Source: Rufibacter sediminis (GTDB taxonomy: Bacteria; Bacteroidota; Bacteroidia; Cytophagales; Hymenobacteraceae). Taken from it: a stretch of 64,000 nt of DNA. Position 1 is the first letter of the stretch. Every line of letters starts with the position of its first letter. The position numbers were made by a program, and so were the translations under genes. The stretch covers positions 62,001 through 126,000 of the forward strand of contig NZ_JACOAF010000021.1 of the NCBI RefSeq assembly GCF_014269285.1, read 5' to 3'. The notes beneath the pieces were generated by a model. That model was not told the origin of the DNA and searched no databases. It saw only the letters and a list, made by a program, of their open reading frames with translations. Of the stretch, positions 1 to 6,603 are shown piece by piece.

Positions 1-245
1 AGCTGCATGCCCAGGCAAACGCCCAGAAATGGTTGGGTGAGCGTAGGCAATAGCTTGTCCAGGTTGTTCTCTTTCAGGGCCCGCATGGCTGAGGAAGCCT
101 CGCCCACACCCGGGAAAATCACCTTGTCCGCGGATTGGATTTCCTCGGCGTTGGCCGTGACGGTGGCCTGTACCCCCAGCCGTTCCAGCGCGAAGAGCAC
201 GCTCTGCACGTTACCCGCTTTATAATCTACAATGACTGTTTTCAT
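1..245 (-). CDS. hisH: Imidazole glycerol phosphate synthase glutaminase subunit HisH (5' part, truncated by window edge)
   Basis: HisH supplies ammonia from glutamine to HisF in histidine synthesis. The 81 complete residues visible begin [12 protein letters not shown], continue through the class-I amidotransferase motif FPGVGEA and reach GVCLGMQ, where Cys77 would be the nucleophile. The catalytic His and Glu lie beyond the left edge. The ATG shares one base with the hisB stop (TAATG), so translation is probably coupled. It is the last visible gene of the his operon; hisA, hisF and hisI would be expected to the left but are not seen. Confidence 0.95.
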   Translation of the reverse strand, partial: MKTVIVDYKAGNVQSVLFALERLGVQATVTANAEEIQSADKVIFPGVGEASSAMRALKENNLDKLLPTLTQPFLGVCLGMQ

Positions 246-1339
246 TACAGAACGCCTTTGGTACTGGGAATTTCCATCTTGTTCACGTCACGCACCAGGG
301 CCATTTTCATGGCTTTGGCCACCGCCTTGAAGATGGCCTCAATTTTATGGTGCTCGTTCTCGCCTTCGGCCTTGATGTTAAGGTTGGCCTTAGAGGTGTC
401 TGAGAACGATTTGAAGAAGTGCAGGAACATCTCGGTGGGCATATCGCCCACTTTCTCGCGGGTGAACTTGGCATCCCACACGAGCCACGGACGGCCGGAG
501 AAGTCAATAGCGGCGTGCACCAGGGCATCGTCCATGGGCAGCAGGAAGCCGTAGCGGTTGATGCCGCGTTTGTCCCCGATGGCCTGCGCGAAGGCTTCGC
601 CTAACGCTAGGGCGGTGTCTTCAATGGTGTGGTGTTCGTCAATGTGGAGGTCGCCTTTCACGTGGATGCGCATGTCTACGCCCGAGTGGCGTGCCAGTTG
701 GTCCAGCATGTGGTCAAAGAAACCAAGGCCGGTCTGCATGTCTGACTTGCCTTCGCCGTCCAGGTTGATCTCCACGGTGATCTGCGTCTCGTTGGTGTTC
801 CGCTGAATGGTGGCTTGGCGGGCGGGCAACCGCAGGAAAGCGTAAATCTCATCCCAGTCCGTGCTGGTAAAGGTGGCCTCTTCGTGGGCCTCGGGTTGCA
901 ACAGGATGCTTTTGGCGCCCAGGTTCTGCGCCATCTGCACATCGGTTAGGCGGTCCCCGATCACGTAGGAGTTCGCCAGGTCATATTCGCCGGACAGGTA
1001 CTGGCTCAGCATGCCCAGACGGGGTTTGCGGTTGGGGCTGTTCTCGTGCTCAAAGCTGCGGTCAATGTGGATGTGCGCGAACTGTATGCCTTCACCTGCC
1101 AGAATTTCCAGCATCTTGTTCTGGTACGGCCAGAAGGTGTCCTCGGGGTAAGAATCGGTGCCCAGGCCATCCTGGTTTGTCACCATCACAAACTCGTACT
1201 CCAGCTCGGTGAAGATTTTGTGCAGGTTCCGGATGACCTTGGGGTAAAACGAAAACTTCTCGAAGGAATCAACCTGGTAATCGGTGGGAGGCTCCAGCAG
1301 AATGGTCCCGTCACGGTCAATGAATAAGACTTTTTTCAT
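245..1339 (-). CDS. hisB: Bifunctional histidinol-phosphatase / imidazoleglycerol-phosphate dehydratase
   Basis: This 364-residue protein catalyses two histidine steps. The N-terminal HAD-type phosphatase (about residues 1-165) opens with [12 protein letters not shown], the DxDGT motif with nucleophile Asp8. The C-terminal dehydratase (about 170-364) carries the paired metal-binding motifs [16 protein letters not shown] and [11 protein letters not shown] and ends in KGVL. The frame is open 19 codons further upstream, but those residues lie in repeat-rich intergenic DNA and lack family similarity, so the ATG at 1339 is chosen. It follows hisC after an unusually long 357-base gap and overlaps hisH by one base. 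Confidence 0.96.
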   Translation of the reverse strand: MKKVLFIDRDGTILLEPPTDYQVDSFEKFSFYPKVIRNLHKIFTELEYEFVMVTNQDGLGTDSYPEDTFWPYQNKMLEILAGEGIQFAHIHIDRSFEHENSPNRKPRLGMLSQYLSGEYDLANSYVIGDRLTDVQMAQNLGAKSILLQPEAHEEATFTSTDWDEIYAFLRLPARQATIQRNTNETQITVEINLDGEGKSDMQTGLGFFDHMLDQLARHSGVDMRIHVKGDLHIDEHHTIEDTALALGEAFAQAIGDKRGINRYGFLLPMDDALVHAAIDFSGRPWLVWDAKFTREKVGDMPTEMFLHFFKSFSDTSKANLNIKAEGENEHHKIEAIFKAVAKAMKMALVRDVNKMEIPSTKGVL

Positions 1340-1417
1340 GGTTTGTTTGTAGCAGCCATCGCGCAGCGCGATGCCTTGTTTTATCTTCCGCCGCAAGCGG
1401 AGGCTTAGGTTTTATCG

Positions 1418-1460
1418 TTTCTACTTTCAGCCTGTTTTCTCAAAATCAGGCCCAAAGCGC
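1418..1460. repeat. Dispersed palindrome, degenerate copy
   Basis: Core cagcctgttttctcaaaatc then aggcccaaagcgc. It resembles the approximately 40-bp palindrome seen at many gene ends in this window, but the right arm is diverged. It lies in the 1340-1696 hisC-hisB gap. Besides this copy, a better copy near 1657-1694 and a double-hairpin repeat at 1476-1539, nothing recognisable was seen in that gap. Confidence 0.5.
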
Positions 1461-1475
1461 ATTTTCTTTTCCAAT

Positions 1476-1539
1476 GCTGGCGCGAGACTGAAGTCTCGTG
1501 ACAAAGGATGTGCGAATATCCGGACTCGCTTGGAACCGC
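1476..1539. repeat. Double-hairpin dispersed repeat, copy 1
   Basis: Begins gctggcgcgagactgaagtc and continues into a second inverted pair, gcgaatatccggactcgc. A close relative is at 24417-24480. Each copy has two small stems (cgagact/agtctcg and gcgagt/actcgc) separated by a short spacer ending aaggatg. It sits inside the his operon between hisC and hisB. Confidence 0.7.
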
Positions 1540-1656
1540 CTTCTGCTAATAACTATCAACAGCATCGGTTTCGGCACTCACGCCCCGAGGGTTGTCAGAG
1601 GCTACCTGCCATCTGCGGGCCCGCGTACGGAAACTCGTACCAGTCGCTTTGGTTTG

Positions 1657-1694
1657 TAATTTGGGCTTGTTTTCTGAAAACAGCCTTAAAACGG
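1657..1694. repeat. Dispersed palindrome at hisC 3' end
   Basis: Core gggcttgttttctgaaaaca followed by gccttaaaacggc, a good match to the window-wide palindrome. It lies directly after the hisC stop codon, whose TAA is at 1697-1699, so it would be transcribed within the his mRNA. Confidence 0.75.
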
Positions 1695-1696
1695 CT

Positions 1697-2761
1697 TTAG
1701 GCTGAGTTTTGCGCCGCGTACGTCTGCAGCGCTTCCAGCAGATGGTCGTTTTCCGGGGGAGTGCCCACGGTGATGCGGACGCAATTGGCGCAGCCGGGTT
1801 GTGTGGAACGGTTTCTCACCACCACGCCGCGCTTCAGCAGATAGCCATACAAGTCATTGGCATTGGGCACCTGCACCAGCACGAAGTTCGCATCGGACGG
1901 ATAGACCTTCTCCATCAGTGGAAGAGTTGCAAAGGCTTCCATCAGGCGGGTTCGTTCCTGGATGATAACGTCCAGCATATCGCCTAGTTGCGCGGTTTTA
2001 TCTAAAGCTTCGCTCACGAGCTCCTGCGTCACGGCATTGATGTTGTACGGCGGCTTTATTTTGTTCAGGAACCCGATGATTTCCGGCGAGGCAAAAGCCA
2101 TCCCTAAGCGCAGTCCGGCCATTCCCCAGGCTTTGGAGAGCGTCTGCAGCACCACCAGGTTGGGGAACTCGTCCAGACGGGTGCTCCAGCTAGGGGTATC
2201 AGTAAAATCAATGTACGCTTCGTCTACCACCACTAATCCGTTGAACGAGCGGATCAGCTTCTCTACGGTGTTCGGTGCCAAGCTATTGCCGGTGGGGTTG
2301 TTGGGCGAGCACAGGAACAGGATCTTGGTGCGCTCCGTCTGTTTCTCGGCTATTTTCTCGAAAACAGGCTGAAAATGCTCGTCCAGCGGAACTCGCTGAA
2401 TCCCGATGTGGTGGATGTTCGCGCTCACCTCGTACATGCCGTATGTGGGTGGTAATAGCAGCACCTCATCTTTACCGGGCTCGCACACCAGTCGCACCAG
2501 CAAGTCGATGGCTTCATCGGAGCCGTTGCCGATGAAAATCTGCTCCGGCCGCACGCCTTTCAGCTTGGATAGTTTCTCCTTGATGGTTTTCTGGTACGGA
2601 TCTGGGTAGCGGTTGTAGTCTACGCCCCCGGCCAGGCTGCCAAGGTTGTTCTCGTTCGCGTCAAGATAAACGCTGGCCTCGCCTTCAAACTCATCGCGCG
2701 CCGAGGAATACGGCTTCAGCGACAACAGGTGCGGGCGGATGAATGTCTGTATGGAAAACAT
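1697..2761 (-). CDS. hisC: Histidinol-phosphate aminotransferase
   Basis: A 354-residue PLP enzyme of the aspartate aminotransferase fold that converts imidazole acetol phosphate to histidinol phosphate. It shows the substrate-region motif YLDANENNLGS near the N-terminus, SPNNPTGN, the VVDEAYIDF cofactor strand, and LQTLSKAWGMAGLRLG with the Schiff-base lysine and phosphate-binding Arg. Length is normal. It belongs to the minus-strand his operon, but a 267-base gap separates it from hisD and 357 bases from hisB, both filled with repeats. The stretch coding FQPVFEKIAEK (2349-2378) matches the dispersed palindrome. Confidence 0.96.
   Translation of the reverse strand: MFSIQTFIRPHLLSLKPYSSARDEFEGEASVYLDANENNLGSLAGGVDYNRYPDPYQKTIKEKLSKLKGVRPEQIFIGNGSDEAIDLLVRLVCEPGKDEVLLLPPTYGMYEVSANIHHIGIQRVPLDEHFQPVFEKIAEKQTERTKILFLCSPNNPTGNSLAPNTVEKLIRSFNGLVVVDEAYIDFTDTPSWSTRLDEFPNLVVLQTLSKAWGMAGLRLGMAFASPEIIGFLNKIKPPYNINAVTQELVSEALDKTAQLGDMLDVIIQERTRLMEAFATLPLMEKVYPSDANFVLVQVPNANDLYGYLLKRGVVVRNRSTQPGCANCVRITVGTPPENDHLLEALQTYAAQNSA
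2349..2378. repeat. Dispersed palindrome copy inside the hisC reading frame
   Basis: The sequence gctattttctcgaaaacagg then ctgaaaatgc closely resembles the intergenic copy at 43810-43850, which reads gctattttatctaaaacagg then cttaaaacgc. It stays in frame within hisC, encoding roughly QPVFEKIA. This could be a domesticated insertion or coincidence; the match is good but short. Confidence 0.5.
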
Positions 2762-2763
2762 TG

Positions 2764-3035
2764 TTTCTGATTGGGAGATTTGGGTATGAGGAAATCTGAA
2801 GATGATTTCTTTCCTAACTCTCTATTTTAATGTTCAACTTATCTTCAATTTATAAATCGTAAAGTCTTCACCTCTCTTTTGTCATCCTGAAAGGATCTTG
2901 TGGGCGAATTAGAAAAGCAGAAGCCAAACTCATCCACCATTTGTCACCAGGCTAAAAAGGTAGGGTTATGGCAGAAAGAGAAGTGCTAATGATCATTTTC
3001 AAATCTCCACATCTTCTAATTTCCAAATCTTAGCT
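2764..3035. repeat. MITE-like element between hisD and hisC, copy 1
   Basis: The gap is bordered by inverted, diverged copies of a motif like gatttggaaatttgaagatg: left around 2772-2802 (gagatttgggtatgaggaaa then tctgaagatg), right around 3000-3035 (tctccacatcttctaatttc then caaatctta). The same terminal motif bounds 12750-13043. No ORF is inside. A short stretch at 2879-2903 (gtcatcctgaaaggatcttg) may be another repeat; only one copy is seen here. Confidence 0.5.
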
Positions 3036-4310
3036 CTTCCTTAACCGAATAGTCACCGCATTCTTGTGGGCGTGCAGGCCTTCGGCTTCGGCCATGAGCT
3101 CTACGGCGGGGCCGATGCGTTCTAATCCTTCGCGGGAAACCTGCTGGAACGTGATCTTCTTCACAAAACTGTCCAAAGAGACGCCGCTGTAGTTGCGGGC
3201 GTAGCCGTTGGTAGGTAACGTATGGTTAGTTCCTGAGGCATAATCACCTACCGATTCTGGGCTAAAGTGGCCCATGAAGACGGAACCGGCCTGGGTTACG
3301 AGATCGGCAAGTTCTACCGGGTTTTCTACGGACAGAATCAAGTGCTCGGGAGCGTACAGGTTAGAGAACGCCATTGCGTCTTCTAGCGAAGTTAATACCA
3401 CGCCCAGGCTGTTGTTCAAGGCCTGCTGGGCTACTGTTTGGCGGGGCAGTTGGGCTATTTGCCGGGCTACAGCGGCTTGTACGTTTTGGAGCTGTTTTTC
3501 AGAATTCGTCACGAAAACGACTTGGGAATCGGGGCCGTGTTCGGCTTGCGAGAGCAAATCAGCGGCGATGAAATCCGCGTCGGCGGAGTCATCGGCGATG
3601 ACCAGCACCTCAGAAGGTCCGGCGGGCATGTCAATGGCAACGCCCAATTGGGTGACCATCTGCTTCGCGGCCGTGACGTACTGGTTACCGGGGCCGAAGA
3701 TCTTGTCCACTGCCGGCACTGTCTCCGTTCCGAAGGTGAGGGCCGCAATGGCCTGGGCTCCGCCCGCTTTCAGGATGCGGGTGATGCCCAGCAAATGCGC
3801 GGTGTACAGAATAGTGGCATTCACCGAGCCGTCTGCACCTGGCGGCGTAGCCAGAATGATTTCCCGGCAACCGGCAATCTGGGCCGGAATGCCCAACATG
3901 AGCAGCGTGGAAAACAAAGGCGCGGAACCACCCGGAATGTAGAGACCTACTTTCTGGATCGCGACGGATTTGCGCCAGCAATTTACTCCGGCCATGGTTT
4001 CAACCGGCTGCACCACTTCGCGCTGCGCTTCATGAAACCGCTTTATGTTATTGTAAGCTAATTGAATAGCTGACTTCAGCTCTTCTGACACTTGCGGCAA
4101 GGCGGCGGTAATCTCTTCTTCAGAGACCCACACATTCTTAAGCTCAGCTTTGTCAAATTTAGCGGCAAGATCTACCAAAGCGGCATCACCGCGTTGCTGA
4201 ACCAGGTCAAACGTTTGCTGCACCCCGGCCCGCAGCTGGTCCAGTTTCTGGACCGGCCGTTGGGTGAGCGCCGCCCATTCAGAGGCGTTAGGATAAAGAT
4301 ACGTTCTCAT
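3030..4310 (-). CDS. hisD: Histidinol dehydrogenase
   Basis: A 426-residue NAD-dependent zinc enzyme that oxidises L-histidinol to histidine in two steps. Recognisable family segments include GLYIPGGSAPLFSTLLM, KAGGAQAIAALTFGTE, FGPGNQYVTAAKQ, the SEVLVIADDSADADF region and the catalytic APEHLILSVENP histidine, ending in HKNAVTIRLR. An in-frame TTG lies three codons upstream, but it would overlap hisG; the ATG at 4310 lies one base after the hisG stop and fits the usual MRTYLYP-type start. Second gene of the operon, transcribed directly after hisG. Confidence 0.96.
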   Translation of the reverse strand: MRTYLYPNASEWAALTQRPVQKLDQLRAGVQQTFDLVQQRGDAALVDLAAKFDKAELKNVWVSEEEITAALPQVSEELKSAIQLAYNNIKRFHEAQREVVQPVETMAGVNCWRKSVAIQKVGLYIPGGSAPLFSTLLMLGIPAQIAGCREIILATPPGADGSVNATILYTAHLLGITRILKAGGAQAIAALTFGTETVPAVDKIFGPGNQYVTAAKQMVTQLGVAIDMPAGPSEVLVIADDSADADFIAADLLSQAEHGPDSQVVFVTNSEKQLQNVQAAVARQIAQLPRQTVAQQALNNSLGVVLTSLEDAMAFSNLYAPEHLILSVENPVELADLVTQAGSVFMGHFSPESVGDYASGTNHTLPTNGYARNYSGVSLDSFVKKITFQQVSREGLERIGPAVELMAEAEGLHAHKNAVTIRLRKS

Positions 4311-4311
4311 T

Positions 4312-5163
4312 TTAGCCAATCATCTTTTCAATAGGAACCACCAGAATACCCTCGGCACCGGCTTCTTTCAGCTTCTGGATGATGTCCCAGAAATCGTCTT
4401 CGTTCACCACTGAGTGCAGGGAACTCCAGCCTTCCTCGGCCAGCGGAATGATGGTGGGCGATTTGATGCCGGGCAACAAAGGCTTGATCTGCGGAATAGC
4501 TGAATTTGGCGCGTTCAACACAACGTACTTAGATTTCTGGGCTTTCTGCACGGCTTCCATCCGAAACAACAGCTGCTGGAGCAAACGGTTTTTCTCCTGG
4601 TCCAGGTTTTGGTTCGCGATCAGGACGGCTTCCGATTTGAACACGGTTTCCACCTCGCGCAGGCCGTTGCTGATAAGCGTAGAGCCAGAGGAAACAATGT
4701 CACACACGGCATCGGCGAGGCCAATGCTGGGGGCAATCTCCACGGAGCCGCTGATGGTATGGATATCGGCTTCTACGCCTTTGGAGGTGAGGAATTCCTG
4801 AAGCAGGTTGGGGTAAGAAGTGGCGATGCTTTTGCCTTGCAGGGTGGTGACATCGTGGTACTCGGCTCCCTTGGAAACCGCCAGGGACAGACGGCATTTG
4901 CTGAAGCCAAGGTTCTTAACTGACAACTGCTGCAGCCCTTCCTCCACCAACACATTCTGGCCCACAATGCCAATATCAGCCACGCCGTCGGCTACGTAGC
5001 CGGGAATGTCGTCGTCGCGCAGGAACAGGATTTCAAGGGGGAAGTTGGTGGCCTCGGTCTTCAGTTTGGAAGTGGTGCTGATAAACGAGATGCCGCACTC
5101 GCGGATCAGTTTCAAAGAGTCCTCAGAAAGGCGCCCGGATTTCTGGATGGCTAACCGGATCAT
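4312..5163 (-). CDS. hisG: ATP phosphoribosyltransferase (long form)
   Basis: Catalyses the first, committed step of histidine synthesis from ATP and PRPP. The 283 residues match the long HisG form with a C-terminal ACT-like regulatory domain (about 210-283), so feedback inhibition by histidine is expected without HisZ. Motifs include MIRLAIQKSGRLSEDSL at the start, the D-DIPGYVADGVADIGIVG segment and the PRPP-site region DAVCDIVSSGSTLISNGL. It is the promoter-proximal gene of the his operon. Between its ATG and its promoter lie 218 bases holding a His-rich leader peptide and competing hairpins. Confidence 0.96.
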   Translation of the reverse strand: MIRLAIQKSGRLSEDSLKLIRECGISFISTTSKLKTEATNFPLEILFLRDDDIPGYVADGVADIGIVGQNVLVEEGLQQLSVKNLGFSKCRLSLAVSKGAEYHDVTTLQGKSIATSYPNLLQEFLTSKGVEADIHTISGSVEIAPSIGLADAVCDIVSSGSTLISNGLREVETVFKSEAVLIANQNLDQEKNRLLQQLLFRMEAVQKAQKSKYVVLNAPNSAIPQIKPLLPGIKSPTIIPLAEEGWSSLHSVVNEDDFWDIIQKLKEAGAEGILVVPIEKMIG

Positions 5164-5305
5164 AGATGTAGGGTTGCTTTAGAAAGCGTGAAATGAAAAA
5201 CAAAGATAGTAGCGAATCGCTGATCTCTAGGAGTAGCGACGGCTTAAATGGGGCCCAGCCCCGAACGGACGATATGATGCTATGATTCCTCCTAGGAGGA
5301 ATGAT
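5164..5305 (-). promoter_or_regulatory. Putative his operon attenuator / leader region
   Basis: Transcribed leader between the His-rich peptide and hisG. A perfect 18-base palindrome, attcctcctaggaggaat (5285-5302), covers the last leader codons and the stop. Its CTAGGAG half can also pair with CTCCTAG at 5227-5233 (minus strand), giving two mutually exclusive foldings. Further stems are GGGGC-TGG-GCCCC (5249-5261) and TCGCT/AGCGA around 5217-5240, the latter followed about ten bases later by TTTGTTTTT. No textbook terminator is obvious, so the switching mechanism is inference. Confidence 0.5.
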
Positions 5306-5381
5306 GGAAAAGATGGCAATGCACCCCGTGCACCGCGGTTGCGGCGTTGGAAAGGGAAATATTTTTATAGGTGCTGCTCAT
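5292..5381 (-). CDS. Putative his operon leader peptide (29 aa, His-rich)
   Basis: A 29-codon frame on the minus strand starting at ATG 5381 and ending at TAG 5292. It begins MSSTYKNISLSNAATA and ends VHGVHCHLFHHSS. Five of the last 12 residues are histidine (one CAC, four CAU), just before a palindrome and 128 bases upstream of hisG. This is the arrangement of transcription-attenuation leader peptides such as enterobacterial hisL. The predicted -7 element ends only 9 bases upstream of the ATG, so the mRNA would be nearly leaderless. Expression and function are inferred. Confidence 0.72.
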   Translation of the reverse strand: MSSTYKNISLSNAATAVHGVHCHLFHHSS

Positions 5382-5390
5382 AATGTGAAC

Positions 5391-5420
5391 CAAAGGTAGT
5401 ACGTTCTCCTCAATAACAAA
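5391..5420 (-). promoter_or_regulatory. his operon promoter (-33/-7 type)
   Basis: On the minus strand TTTG (5417-5420) and TACCTTTG (5391-5398) are separated by 18 bases, close to the Bacteroidota housekeeping consensus TTTG-N19-21-TAnnTTTG. Predicted transcript start is about 5384-5386, just ahead of the leader-peptide ATG at 5381. Confidence 0.7.
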
Positions 5421-5441
5421 TAAGAACGGCACTTTTTTTGA

Positions 5442-5473
5442 TTTGTTTTCTTCTGAATATAAGGCGAAATTTG
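5442..5473 (+). promoter_or_regulatory. Probable promoter of the DUF2911 gene
   Basis: TTTG at 5442-5445 and GAAATTTG at 5466-5473 are 20 bases apart, matching the -33/-7 pattern with one mismatch (GA for TA). It lies about 105 bases before the gene and diverges from the his promoter. The rest of 5164-5578 holds only the his leader and AT-rich spacer. Confidence 0.45.
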
Positions 5474-5578
5474 CATATTATAATAAAAACAAGGAAAAAG
5501 CATATTTAATCTTTTTTCTCCCGCAAATGACCCAATTATTCAGGTAAACTGTTCTTCTGTTTCAAGCCGTAACCCATT

Positions 5579-6451
5579 ATGACTAAATACTTAATACCGG
5601 TTCTCTTCCTATTCCTCTCCGTATCGAGCTATGCCCAAACCTTGTTGAAATTGCCGCAGGTTAGTTCCAGAGCTAACCTCACCTACACCATAGGAGTCAC
5701 CAATATTACCCTCAACTACGGCGCGCCGGGCGTTAAGAACCGCGAGGTTTGGGGCAAGCTGGTGCCTTACGGGAAAGTTTGGCGGGCCGGGGCCAATGAA
5801 GCCACCACCATCAGGTTCAGCACCGATGTCCGTATTTCGCAGGAGAACATCCCGGCCGGCACCTACACGCTGTACGTCTTGCCCGTCGATTCCAGCAACT
5901 GGACCTTTATCCTGAGCAAGCAGAAAGGCCTCTGGGGCACCGACGGATATGACCAAAAGCAAGACCAGGTGCGGATTCCCTACAGCCCTAAATCCTCTTC
6001 TTTCCACGAAACGCTGCAGTATTCCATGCAGGACCTTACCCCTACCAGCGGACGGCTGGTACTGCACTGGGCCGATAAAAAGCTGGAAGTTCCCATTAGA
6101 GTGGAGTCGCATAGCCAAACCATGAAATTGATCAAAGACTCGCTTTCCATTGCCAAACCCAATGATTGGAACGTGCTCGCCCAAGCCGTCAATTACCTGA
6201 TCCAACAGAACCTGGACCATGAGCAGGCCCTGCAATGGGTCAACAAATCCATTAAGATTGAGGAGAACTTCTATAACACCTGGTTGAAAGCCAAACTGCT
6301 GGCTCAGAAAAATGAGTACTCAGAAGCCTTGGAACTGAACAAGAAAGCGCAACGGCTGGGCAAACAAGCCAAAGAATCCTATGAACCATACGCGGCCGAA
6401 ATTGAAGACGCCGCCGTGCTCTGGAAGGAAAAGCGTTTTGCGGTCAATTAA
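5579..6451 (+). CDS. Secreted DUF2911 domain protein
   Basis: 290 residues with a signal peptide (about 1-19, ending SSYAQ). DUF2911 spans roughly 25-175, with the characteristic stretch NYGAPGVKNREVWGKLVPYG then KVWRAGANEATTIRFS and the later AGTYTLYVLP. The C-terminal third (about 180-285) is helical and looks like one or two TPR-type repeats (QALQWVNKSIKIEENFYN, EALELNKKAQRLGKQ). The domain's biochemical role is unknown; family members are periplasmic or outer-membrane-associated proteins of Bacteroidota. It stands alone on the plus strand, divergent from the his operon, and ends at a strong terminator shared with the convergent TonB receptor. Confidence 0.88.
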   Translation: MTKYLIPVLFLFLSVSSYAQTLLKLPQVSSRANLTYTIGVTNITLNYGAPGVKNREVWGKLVPYGKVWRAGANEATTIRFSTDVRISQENIPAGTYTLYVLPVDSSNWTFILSKQKGLWGTDGYDQKQDQVRIPYSPKSSSFHETLQYSMQDLTPTSGRLVLHWADKKLEVPIRVESHSQTMKLIKDSLSIAKPNDWNVLAQAVNYLIQQNLDHEQALQWVNKSIKIEENFYNTWLKAKLLAQKNEYSEALELNKKAQRLGKQAKESYEPYAAEIEDAAVLWKEKRFAVN

Positions 6452-6470
6452 GGCAAAACAGCCCTAAAAC
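6432..6470. repeat. Dispersed palindrome (partial) overlapping the end of the DUF2911 gene
   Basis: The right half, ggcaaaacagccctaaaac (6452-6470), is a clear match; the left half (gcgttttgcgg, 6433-6443) is diverged and lies inside the last codons. The TAA stop (6449-6451) falls within the element. Confidence 0.55.
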
Positions 6471-6513
6471 ATAACCAGCGATGCCACCCAATACGGGTGG
6501 CATCGCTGGTTAT
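6471..6513. terminator. Bidirectional terminator between DUF2911 and TonB-receptor genes
   Basis: Perfect 19-bp stem (ataaccagcgatgccaccc and its complement) with a 5-base loop, placed between two convergent genes. Confidence 0.8.
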
Positions 6514-6561
6514 AAGGGAGTGATGAGGAAAAGATGGCTGCTTATAGCGTCAGGTGTTGCG

Positions 6562-6603
6562 GCATGTTTTAAGCCTGTTTTCTATAATCGGGCAATAAAA
6601 CGC
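6562..6603. repeat. Dispersed palindrome overlapping the 3' end of the TonB receptor gene
   Basis: Core gttttaagcctgttttctat then aatcgggcaataaaacgc. The receptor's TAG stop (6582-6584) and its last residues FIARL are encoded inside the element. Confidence 0.7.

Noticed and set aside
1340-1396. 19-codon N-terminal extension of hisB
   Set aside because: It is not family-like; [12 protein letters not shown] is the standard start.
4311-4319. TTG start of hisD overlapping hisG
   Set aside because: ATG at 4310 is one base after the hisG stop and matches the family start better.
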